From positions 1 through 64,000 of the forward strand of contig CAYYGM010000004.1 in NCBI GenBank assembly GCA_964471555.1: a stretch of 64,000 bases of DNA, read 5' to 3'. Under the pieces are notes generated by a model. It was not told the DNA's origin, did not search any database, and saw only the letters and a program-made list of their open reading frames with translations. This document shows, in pieces, positions 16,721 to 23,541 of the stretch (its first letter is position 1; the number at the start of each line of letters is the position of its first letter). The DNA comes from JADLFV01 sp964471555 (GTDB lineage: Bacteria > Planctomycetota > Phycisphaerae > Phycisphaerales > Phycisphaeraceae). The translations under genes were made by a program, and so were the position numbers.

Positions 16721-17083
16721 TCACTTGAAAGTCGCCATCGCGTCTTCAGGCGTTTCGTGGATCTGAAAAAGCTTGTTGAGCTTGGTGATGACGAACACTT
16801 CGTAGATCTGCGGGTCGATGGAGCACAGCCGCAGTTGTCCGCCGCGTTGTTTGACTTTGTTGTTGATGGTGATCAGCGTGCCCAGAGCAGCCGAGGAAAG
16901 GTGCTCGACATTCTGGAAGTTCAACAGCAGCTTGGGGGCTGTGGAACGTTCGATGATGGCAGCCACTTCGTCGCCGATCTGCTGGATGGAGGCCTCTTCC
17001 AGAATGTTGCGATCGACGAACCCGATGCGGCTGATGCCGCCTTCTTCCTGGCTGACGATCAGGCGTGAATCCGTACCGGCCAT
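16721..17083 (-). CDS. STAS-domain anti-sigma factor antagonist
   Basis: A 120-residue STAS protein. The region LLLNFQNVEHLSSAALGTLI (about 51-70) carries the conserved Ser pair that an RsbW-type kinase would phosphorylate. It is the first gene of an operon with the RsbW-like kinase, ybeY and corC, and is probably the phospho-switch of that pair. The ATG at 17083 follows an AGAACGG sequence. Confidence 0.88.
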   Translation of the reverse strand: MAGTDSRLIVSQEEGGISRIGFVDRNILEEASIQQIGDEVAAIIERSTAPKLLLNFQNVEHLSSAALGTLITINNKVKQRGGQLRLCSIDPQIYEVFVITKLNKLFQIHETPEDAMATFK

Positions 17084-17216
17084 GGACCGTTCTCCATAAA
17101 GCGTTACCGTGCAAGGGGCAACGTATCGCCGCCGCCCGAGGGTGTCAAGATCGGCCGTTCACTTGGCCCCCGCGGCCGGGCCCGTTACGATATCTACATC
17201 GGCAGGGAGGCTATTC

Positions 17217-18191
17217 ATGAAAAGCTCGTACAAGATATCTCTGATCGTGGCCGCGGTGCTGTGCGTGATCGTGCTGGTCTATTACAGCGGGCAAGACTCG
17301 CCCGATCAGCCCTCAGGCCCTATCGCCACGTTGCCCGAACCCGAGGCTGGAACCAGCACCACGGCCGCTGCCAATAGTAGCAGCCAGACCACAGCCAAAC
17401 CCGCCGGCGCGGGCGCTGTCACTACCGATAAGTCGGCTGAACCCGCCGGCGAGAAGAACCTGTCCAACGACCTCAAGCAGCGCCTCGCCGCCCTCCGCCA
17501 GGAAACCCCCGCCCCCGCCCCCGGAAGTAGCGCCGCCCCAGGAAGTGAAAGCGCAGCGTCAACTCAGCCAAACCCGATACCCGATACCCGAACCCCGAAA
17601 CCCGATGCCGTGCCCGAACTGCGTCTGGATGGCCACGTGCCCGCCCCCGGAAGTGCGCCAACCAGTAGTGCCACCGCACTCGGTAGTGCCACTTCCACCA
17701 CTGCCGCGCCGGCCGGACTGCCGGGGCCGTTCGATCATCTGCGGAGCAACACCGCTCCTACCGCGACACCCCCCGTTCCCCCCACGCCTGCGCCCAAGCC
17801 GGTTGCTGCCAGTTACACCATCAAGGCCGGCGACACCTTCTCCTCGATTGCAGCGGACAAGCTCGGTGATGAGAAGTACTGGCAGCAGATCGCCCAGGCC
17901 AACCCCACCGTCGATCCGCAAAAGCTGAAGGTCGGCCAGGTTATCCGCCTGCCCACGCCCGGAAGCAGTGACGCAAGCAGCACCACCAGTGACAGCTCTT
18001 CCACCGGCAAGCCCGCGTACGTGGTCAAGGCCGGCGACACGCTCTCCAGCATTGCTGACCATTACTACGGTGACAGCGGCCTGTGGAGCACCATCTACAG
18101 CGCCAATAAATCCAAGATCGGCTCCAACCCCGACAAACTCAAAGCGGGCATGGAGCTGACCATTCCGCCGGCGCCCAAGGGTGCGCGGTGA
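17217..18191 (+). CDS. Membrane-anchored protein with two LysM domains
   Basis: A 324-residue envelope protein. An N-terminal hydrophobic segment (about 8-24, no clear cleavage site) is followed by a long Ala/Pro/Ser/Thr-rich linker (about 30-195) and two LysM domains: YTIKAGDTFSSIAADKLGD... (about 200-247) and YVVKAGDTLSSIADHYYGD... (about 264-315). LysM binds peptidoglycan or related glycans, so the protein probably spans from the inner membrane to the cell wall. GGGAGG lies 6 nt before the ATG at 17217, which fixes the start; an upstream in-frame extension is unlikely. Confidence 0.9.
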   Translation: MKSSYKISLIVAAVLCVIVLVYYSGQDSPDQPSGPIATLPEPEAGTSTTAAANSSSQTTAKPAGAGAVTTDKSAEPAGEKNLSNDLKQRLAALRQETPAPAPGSSAAPGSESAASTQPNPIPDTRTPKPDAVPELRLDGHVPAPGSAPTSSATALGSATSTTAAPAGLPGPFDHLRSNTAPTATPPVPPTPAPKPVAASYTIKAGDTFSSIAADKLGDEKYWQQIAQANPTVDPQKLKVGQVIRLPTPGSSDASSTTSDSSSTGKPAYVVKAGDTLSSIADHYYGDSGLWSTIYSANKSKIGSNPDKLKAGMELTIPPAPKGAR

Positions 18192-18199
18192 GAATAGTA

Positions 18200-18311
18200 G
18201 TTGGTTGATGGTTCTTGGTTGTTGGTCTTTGGTTTGTGGTTGTTGGTTGCTCTGACAAGATCCGCGCATGACTTTCGAAACCAACAACCATCAACCAACA
18301 ACCAACAACCT
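18200..18311. repeat. Hairpin of CCAACAA words whose right arm is coding
   Basis: The left arm (18200-18250) has GGTTGTT words and the right arm (18279-18311) has CCAACAA words, with a spacer of about 28 nt. The right arm lies inside the 5' end of the next gene. It is the same family as 5741-5890. Confidence 0.8.
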
Positions 18312-19467
18312 ATCCTCAGAAGTCCTCATCTTCGGCGGCGGCGTCGCCGGCATGTGGCTGCTCGATGAACTGCATCGGGCGGGTTTCGGCGCGCTGTTGC
18401 TGGAGCGCTTCGCGCTGGGCCAGGGACAGACCGTCGCCTGCCAGGGCATCATCCACGGGGGACTGAAGTACACCCTGCACGGCCATCTGACCGGCTCAGC
18501 CCGGGCGATCCGTGACGCACCCGGACGATGGCGCGATTCGCTGGAAGGCCGCAGCAAGCCGGATCTGACGCACACCACCGTGCTGGCGGACTTCTGTCAC
18601 CTGTGGCGCACGAGCACACTCAAGTCCATCGTGGGCGCCATCGGCGCCAAGCGCGGCCTGCGCATCGCCCCCCGCAAGGTGGAGAAAGACAGCCGGCCCG
18701 CACCGTTGCTCCAGTGCCCCGGTGAGGTGATGCGACTCGATGAGCAGGTGATCGATCCCGTGTCGCTGCTGGCGGACCTGGCGGCGCAGCATCAAACGCG
18801 CATCGCCCGCTATGAGTCGGTGACGTTCGAGCAAGGTGCGGTGGTCATCGATCAGAAGTGGACCGTTCATCCGCAGACCATCGTGCTGACCGCCGGTGCG
18901 GGCAATGCGGAGTTGCGGGCGGCGTTGGGGCTCGACCCGCAGATCATGCAACGTCGGCCTTTGCACATGGTGATGTTACGCGGCGACAACCTGCCAAGGC
19001 TGTGCGGCCACTGCGTTGATGGCAAAGCCACGCGGGTGACGATCACCAGTCACAACGCCAGCGATGGGGGGGGTGGGGTGGTCTGGCAACTGGGCGGGCA
19101 GATCGCCGAGCGCGGCGTCAACATGTCGTCGGCCGAGTTGATTCGTTTTGCCCAGGCTGAATTGCAGCACGTGCTGCCGGGATTTGATCTTTCGGGGTGC
19201 CGCTGGGCGACGTATTGTGTGGATCGTGCGGAGGCCAAGACGCCGGGTCTGCTGCGGCCGGAGGAGGCGACGGCGGATCGAGAGGGGAGTGTCATCACCG
19301 CCTGGCCCACCAAGCTGGCGATGGCGCCGCATCTGGCCGGTAAGATCATGGCGTTGTTGCCGCCGGCGAAAGGGCTGGTCGAGTTGGCCTGGCCGGACGA
19401 CATGGCCCGGCCGCGCGTGGCGCTGCCGCCGTGGGAGACTGCCGCATCATGGACCGCCGACCACTAG
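18268..19467 (+). CDS. FAD-dependent oxidoreductase (DAO-like)
   Basis: A 399-residue flavoprotein with the dinucleotide-binding motif VLIFGGGVAGMWLLDELHRA at about residues 19-38 and the FAD-contacting Glu in LLLERFALGQGQ. The HGGLKYTLHG stretch and overall layout recall the DAO/glycerol-3-phosphate dehydrogenase fold; the substrate is unknown. Residues 6-15 (NNHQPTTNNL) are encoded by the arm of an intergenic hairpin, and no alternative start lies between the arm and the FAD motif. It overlaps the aldo/keto reductase start by about 19 nt, so the two probably act in one pathway. Confidence 0.85.
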   Translation: MTFETNNHQPTTNNLSSEVLIFGGGVAGMWLLDELHRAGFGALLLERFALGQGQTVACQGIIHGGLKYTLHGHLTGSARAIRDAPGRWRDSLEGRSKPDLTHTTVLADFCHLWRTSTLKSIVGAIGAKRGLRIAPRKVEKDSRPAPLLQCPGEVMRLDEQVIDPVSLLADLAAQHQTRIARYESVTFEQGAVVIDQKWTVHPQTIVLTAGAGNAELRAALGLDPQIMQRRPLHMVMLRGDNLPRLCGHCVDGKATRVTITSHNASDGGGGVVWQLGGQIAERGVNMSSAELIRFAQAELQHVLPGFDLSGCRWATYCVDRAEAKTPGLLRPEEATADREGSVITAWPTKLAMAPHLAGKIMALLPPAKGLVELAWPDDMARPRVALPPWETAASWTADH

Positions 19468-20219
19468 GCAAAAGCAACCTGCTGGTGACGCCGCTGGGCT
19501 TCGGGGCCTTCAAGATCGGGCGCAACCTCGCCAGCAAATACCCCCGGAATTATGAATTGCCGGATGAAGCGGCTGCCCATCAGTTGCTCAACGACCTGCT
19601 CGACCTGGGCATCACCTACGTCGACACCGCCCCGGCCTACGGCCAAAGCGAGCAGCGCATCGGCGACGCCCTGCATCATCGCCGCGCCGAGTTCACACTC
19701 TCGACCAAGGCCGGCGAAACGTTCGAGGACGGTAAATCCAACTATGACTTTTCCGGGGGCGCCATCACACGTAGTGCTGAGCGCAGTCTGCAGCGCCTGC
19801 GCACCGATCACATCGACCTGCTGCTGATCCACTCCGACGGCAACGACCTGCACATCCTGCAACAGACCAATGCGGTCGATGCCATGCACGCCCTGAAGCA
19901 GCGCGGCCTCACTCGCGCTATCGGTTTTTCCGGCAAAACCAGCGAAGGTTTCACCGCGGCGCTGGATTGGGCGGACGCCATCATGGTGGAGTTCAACCCC
20001 CGGAATGTCGAGCTTCTGCCGGTGATGCAACAGGCGCACGCTCGCGGCGTCGGCGTGATTGTAAAAAAAGCCCTGGCCAGCGGACATCTTCCCGCCGCCG
20101 AGTCGATCCGTTTCGTGCTCAGCCACGATTGCGTGGACAGCGTGGTGGTGGGGGGATTGAATCTGGAGCACATGCGATGTAACTGTGAGGTCGCAGCGTC
20201 GATGTCAAGGAAAAAGTGA
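19449..20219 (+). CDS. Aldo/keto reductase
   Basis: An NADPH-dependent TIM-barrel oxidoreductase of 256 residues from the ATG at 19449. Family markers are LGFGAFKIGRN, the catalytic Asp/Tyr region ITYVDTAPAYGQSEQRIG, the Lys in TLSTKAGE, and LLLIHSDG where the catalytic His lies. GVIVKKALASG and VVVGGLNLEHM match the C-terminal cofactor-binding part. It is shorter than typical members (about 320), lacking most of the C-terminal substrate loop. It overlaps the FAD oxidoreductase gene. The stop codon lies inside the left arm of a near-perfect hairpin. Confidence 0.9.
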   Translation: MDRRPLGKSNLLVTPLGFGAFKIGRNLASKYPRNYELPDEAAAHQLLNDLLDLGITYVDTAPAYGQSEQRIGDALHHRRAEFTLSTKAGETFEDGKSNYDFSGGAITRSAERSLQRLRTDHIDLLLIHSDGNDLHILQQTNAVDAMHALKQRGLTRAIGFSGKTSEGFTAALDWADAIMVEFNPRNVELLPVMQQAHARGVGVIVKKALASGHLPAAESIRFVLSHDCVDSVVVGGLNLEHMRCNCEVAASMSRKK

Positions 20220-20310
20220 AAAGTGCAAAGTGAAAAGTGAAAATATTTGCCAAGTGCGTTCGCATTTATCGGGTCTTGTTTTCACTTTCCACTTTGCACT
20301 TTTCACTTTC
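20212..20310. repeat. Near-perfect hairpin of AAAAGTG words
   Basis: The arms at 20212-20245 and 20277-20310 match over 31 bp with one mismatch, around a spacer of about 31 nt. The arms consist of 7-nt words such as AAAAGTG and CAAAGTG. The first arm includes the aldo/keto reductase stop codon, and the second ends about 20 nt before the -10 box of the RNA promoter. Confidence 0.85.
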
Positions 20311-20323
20311 AGCACCGCCAGTC

Positions 20324-20334
20324 GCTGGTATAAT
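20324..20334 (+). promoter_or_regulatory. Extended -10 promoter
   Basis: TGGTATAAT (20326-20334) is a perfect extended -10 element (TGnTATAAT). The -35 region is weak (CTTTCA at 20306-20311, within the hairpin arm). Transcription would start about 20341 and enter the structured region ending at the terminator at 20540-20571. Confidence 0.6.
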
Positions 20335-20340
20335 GATCTT

Positions 20341-20571
20341 GACAAGTGAAGACGCCCCGCGGCGGCGAGCAGACCTGCTGTTATTTGCTCGAACCTAAAT
20401 CAACCCCAAGGGAGCGTGGACCGGGCGCGATGGTCAAGCCTCCATCGAGTGGAAGACCGGGACGACCTGGCATCGCACCCACCTGCATTGGGGTTTGAGC
20501 AAATCCGGGTCCGCCACGTGCTGCCGGGTGATCGAACTTTCAAAAGGTCCGTCTTGGCGGGCCTTTTTTTG
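20341..20571 (+). ncRNA. Structured non-coding RNA or cysE leader, 6S-like fold
   Basis: About 230 nt without a credible reading frame lie between a strong -10 element and an intrinsic terminator. Long-range pairing is visible: ATTTGCTC (20383-20390) with GAGCAAAT (20497-20504), CCCCAA with TTGGGG, GCGATG with CATCGC, and a TCCA/TGGA tip. An asymmetric internal loop (about 13 nt against 3) lies between stems. A single long rod with a central bubble resembles 6S RNA. Since cysE starts about 60 nt beyond the terminator, an attenuating leader is the alternative. SRP RNA, tmRNA and RNase P signatures are not seen. Confidence 0.5.
20540..20571 (+). terminator. Intrinsic terminator
   Basis: AAAAGGTCCG pairs with CGGGCCTTTT around a TCTTGG loop, and a run of seven T follows. 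It ends the structured RNA upstream of cysE. Confidence 0.8.
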
Positions 20572-20633
20572 TTGCGCCCGTTTTCTGCCGCGGCTGCTCC
20601 ACTTCCGTGGCGCGTCCCGTATATCATGATTCC

Positions 20634-21596
20634 ATGGCCACACCCCACGTTCCAAAACCTCCGATCGCGCAACTGACCGCCCAGGTCATCGAAAGCTATC
20701 GCAACGAGCCGGGCACCAGCCACCTCGAAGCCACCTTCCTGCCCAGCCGGGCCAAGGTCATCGAGGCCATCGAGGTGCTGCGCCGCATTATTTTCCCCGG
20801 CTTCTTCGAGGAACAGCGCATCACCAGCGCCAACGTCCAGCAGCGCACGACCGACCTGATGCGGCAACTGCACGATCTCCTGTACGAGCAGATCCACCAG
20901 ACCCTGCGCTACGAATTGAACCGCACCGAGGGCAAGGGCAAAGGCGACGACTGCGAAAACTGCGGGCAGCAGGCGGCCGACCTGGCATTGGCCTTCCTGT
21001 CCACCATCCCGCAACTGCGGCACAAGCTGGCGCTCGACGTGCAGGCGGCCTTCGAGGGTGACCCGGCCTCGGTCAGCACCGATGAGACGATCTTCTGCTA
21101 TCCCGGCGTCGATGCCATCTTCATCTACCGGGCCGCCCACGAACTGTTCCGCCTCGAGGTGCCGCTGCTGCCGCGCATCATGAGCGAGTACGCTCACAAC
21201 GAGACCGGCATCGACATCCACCCCGGTGCCACCATCGGCGACTCGTTCTTCATCGACCACGGCACCGGCGTCGTTATCGGCGAAACCTGCGTCATCGGCG
21301 ACCGCGTCAAGATCTACCAGGGCGTGACGCTCGGTGCACTGTCGACCAAGGGCGGCCAGGCCTGGCGGGGCAAGAAGCGCCATCCCACCATCGAGGACGA
21401 CGTGACCATCTACGGCGGAGCCATCATCCTCGGCGGCGAAACTGTCATCCACGAAGGCGCCACCATCGGCGGCTCGCTGTTCATCACCCAGTCCGTCCCT
21501 GCCGGGCACTACGTGACGATGAAGGATCCGGAGTTGAAACTGCGTCCGCCCAAGAAAAACTGGCGTCCCCGTTCGCAGAAAAAATCGACCGAATGA
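20634..21596 (+). CDS. cysE: Serine O-acetyltransferase
   Basis: CysE makes O-acetylserine from serine and acetyl-CoA, the first step of cysteine synthesis. The 320-residue protein has an all-helical N-terminal part (about 1-190) and a C-terminal left-handed beta-helix of hexapeptide repeats with HPGATIGDSFFIDHGTGVVI (about 198-217) and YQGVTLGALS, which carry the catalytic His/Asp residues. The N-terminal part is longer than in E. coli. ATG at 20634 is preferred; an upstream GTG at 20607 is in frame. A structured RNA and terminator directly upstream may regulate it. Confidence 0.93.
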   Translation: MATPHVPKPPIAQLTAQVIESYRNEPGTSHLEATFLPSRAKVIEAIEVLRRIIFPGFFEEQRITSANVQQRTTDLMRQLHDLLYEQIHQTLRYELNRTEGKGKGDDCENCGQQAADLALAFLSTIPQLRHKLALDVQAAFEGDPASVSTDETIFCYPGVDAIFIYRAAHELFRLEVPLLPRIMSEYAHNETGIDIHPGATIGDSFFIDHGTGVVIGETCVIGDRVKIYQGVTLGALSTKGGQAWRGKKRHPTIEDDVTIYGGAIILGGETVIHEGATIGGSLFITQSVPAGHYVTMKDPELKLRPPKKNWRPRSQKKSTE

Positions 21597-21630
21597 TCCA
21601 CGGCGCTATGATTGAATAACAGGAAACCAA

Positions 21631-21800
21631 CCGCAGAGACGCGGAGGACGCAGAGGAAGGCAGGGTAAAACACGTTTTGCCGCAAAAAGTCGCAAAAGAC
21701 ACAAATGTAGAACGCAATCATCAATCCATTTTGTGAATTCTGTGCCTTTTTGCGGCCACTGCTACTGTTGCCTTTCTCTGCGTCCTCCGCGTCTCTGCGG
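21631..21800. repeat. Compound nested hairpin (two word families)
   Basis: Outer arms 21631-21661 and 21770-21800 match over 31 bp with one mismatch and are built of GCAGAGACGCGGAGGAC words. Nested inside are arms 21679-21704 and 21731-21757 built of CGCAAAAAG words with a 26-nt spacer. The inner pair is the family that flanks the GxxExxY gene at 25832-26282. Confidence 0.8.
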
Positions 21801-21828
21801 TTCAAATTGTTTTGCATGAAAGCTGAAT

Positions 21829-22518
21829 GTGTCCTCCACGCTGGTCATCGATTTCGGTCAACCGATTCCGCTGTTTCCGCTGGGGCAGTGCGTGCTGCTG
21901 CCGCACGCGGCGGCACCGTTGCACATTTTTGAGCCGCGCTATCGAGCCATGACGCGCGATGCCCTCGACTCGCACGGGTTGATCGCCATGGCGGTGTTCG
22001 AGGGTGACGACTGGAAAGAAGATTACGAAGGTCGCCCCCCCGTGCGGCCGTGCGTGTGCATCGGGTACATCGTGCAGCATCATCAGTTGCCCGACGGCCG
22101 CTACAACCTGCTGCTGCAGGGAATCTGCCGGGCCCGCATCGAGCATGAGACGGAGCACGAGCCATACCGCACGGCTTACCTGAAGCCTATTGAGCCGCGC
22201 GACACGCTGGAGATCGACCTGGATGAGCATCGTCAACGGCTGGAGGAGCTGTTCGAGGATGAGCACATCGGCAAGCTGGCGGTGATCGGCGCCATTCGCC
22301 GCTGGCTGAACGAGGAAATTCCCACCGTGGCCATGATCGACCTGGCGGCCATGGCCCTCTGCCGCGAGACCAATCAGCGTTACACCATGCTGGCCGAGGT
22401 CGATCCGGTGCGGCGGGCGGAGCGGCTCGTGCATCAGTTGCAGGAGCTTCGCCGCTGGATGACCGCCGCGGATCAGTTCGGGCCGGCGCTGTCGAAGGAT
22501 GGGTTGTCGTTGAACTGA
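21829..22518 (+). CDS. LON substrate-binding domain protein
   Basis: A 229-residue protein made of the N-terminal (LAN/PF02190) domain of Lon protease without the ATPase or protease parts. The entry motif IPLFPLGQCVLLPHAAAPLHIFEPRYRAM is diagnostic (about 12-40); the second half is helical. Such free-standing proteins are common in bacteria, but their role is unsettled. GTG at 21829 is the only suitable start. The gene lies right after a compound hairpin and before another. Confidence 0.87.
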   Translation: MSSTLVIDFGQPIPLFPLGQCVLLPHAAAPLHIFEPRYRAMTRDALDSHGLIAMAVFEGDDWKEDYEGRPPVRPCVCIGYIVQHHQLPDGRYNLLLQGICRARIEHETEHEPYRTAYLKPIEPRDTLEIDLDEHRQRLEELFEDEHIGKLAVIGAIRRWLNEEIPTVAMIDLAAMALCRETNQRYTMLAEVDPVRRAERLVHQLQELRRWMTAADQFGPALSKDGLSLN

Positions 22519-22521
22519 GCA

Positions 22522-22616
22522 AGAAGCCACGAGCCACCAGCGACCAGCCACGAGGCAAAAACTTGAAGACAACAATCCTTTCCCTTATGGCCCGTGGCTC
22601 GTGGCTCGTGGCTTTT
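22522..22616. repeat. Hairpin of GCCACGA words
   Basis: The left arm (22522-22556) and right arm (22588-22616) consist of 7-nt words GCCACGA / TCGTGGC. They pair over 14 bp without a mismatch and then with register shifts. It begins 3 nt after the stop of the LON-domain gene and ends 13 nt before the next start. Confidence 0.8.
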
Positions 22617-22629
22617 CTACACTCTGACC

Positions 22630-23541
22630 ATGACAGAGCCGGCCCGTGACACGTTGATCGTCGGTTGCGGCTACCTGGGGCGTTGCCTGGCGTCTCGGCT
22701 GATCGAGCGCGGTTGCACTGTGTATGCAACGACCCGTTCGCCGGATAAGGCGCGGCAGTTGGCGGAACTGGGGGCCCGGCCGCTGCTGGTGCACGTGACG
22801 CAGCCGGTGACGCTGGCGGCTCTGCGCCCGGCGATCGAAGCGCCGGCCCTGGATGTGTTCTACATGGTGCCGCCCGGTCGGCCGGATCAATCGCCGACGC
22901 CGCGGCAGGTGGTGGTGGGCGGCGTGGCCCACGTGCTGCGTTCGCTGCGGGCCGGGCACGTGCGGCGGGCGGTGCTGGTGTCTTCCTCCGCGGTGTACGG
23001 GCAACGTGACGGGCAGTGCGTGGATGCGGACACGCCGGCTGAAGCGCACGATGAGCGAGCCAAACTGCTGTTGGAGGGCGAGAAGTTGTGGCTGGATGCG
23101 GGCGATGCCTATCACGTGCTGCGCCTGGCGGGGTTGTACGGGCCGGGCCGCGTGGTGGGGATGAAGGCGGTGCGGCAGGGGGCGCCGCTGCTGGGTGATC
23201 CGCAGGCGATGTTGAACCTGATCCACGTGGACGATGCAGCGGAACTGTTGCTGGCGATGTTGCGGGCGGAAGGGCCGGGACGTATCGAACTGGGTTGCGA
23301 CGGGCAGCCCGTGCCGCGCCTCGAGTACTACCAGCACTTGGCCCAACTGATCCAGGCACCACCCCCGCAACTGCTGACCGATGAGAAAATCATCGCGTTG
23401 CTCGGGGTGAATGCGGATCGCCTGCGACGAAGTTCCTCCAAGGCGCTGGACCCGGCGCGGACCTGCCAACGCACCGGCTGGTCGCCGCGCTATGTGGATT
23501 ACCGTGCGGGACTGGCGGCTGTGTTACACTCCCCGGCCTGA
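22630..23541 (+). CDS. NAD(P)-dependent epimerase/dehydratase family protein
   Basis: A 303-residue extended SDR protein. The Rossmann signature is LIVGCGYLGRCLASRLIERG (about 9-28), and VSSSAVYG (about 119-126) sits in the usual Ser/Tyr active-site strand. RLAGLYGPGR follows in the family order. The substrate cannot be deduced; it resembles the nucleoside-sugar epimerase-like proteins often called YeeZ. The ATG at 22630 lies just after a hairpin. Its stop overlaps the helicase start (TGATG), so the two are translationally coupled. Confidence 0.85.
   Translation: MTEPARDTLIVGCGYLGRCLASRLIERGCTVYATTRSPDKARQLAELGARPLLVHVTQPVTLAALRPAIEAPALDVFYMVPPGRPDQSPTPRQVVVGGVAHVLRSLRAGHVRRAVLVSSSAVYGQRDGQCVDADTPAEAHDERAKLLLEGEKLWLDAGDAYHVLRLAGLYGPGRVVGMKAVRQGAPLLGDPQAMLNLIHVDDAAELLLAMLRAEGPGRIELGCDGQPVPRLEYYQHLAQLIQAPPPQLLTDEKIIALLGVNADRLRRSSSKALDPARTCQRTGWSPRYVDYRAGLAAVLHSPA

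Noticed and set aside
20341..20571. SRP RNA, tmRNA or RNase P RNA as identity of the structured RNA
   Set aside because: The hallmark sequences of these RNAs, such as the SRP GGAAGG tetraloop region or a tRNA-like CCA end, are missing.
22187..23362. A 391-residue Pro/Arg/Ala-rich frame on the minus strand
   Set aside because: It is antisense to the epimerase gene and has shadow-frame composition.
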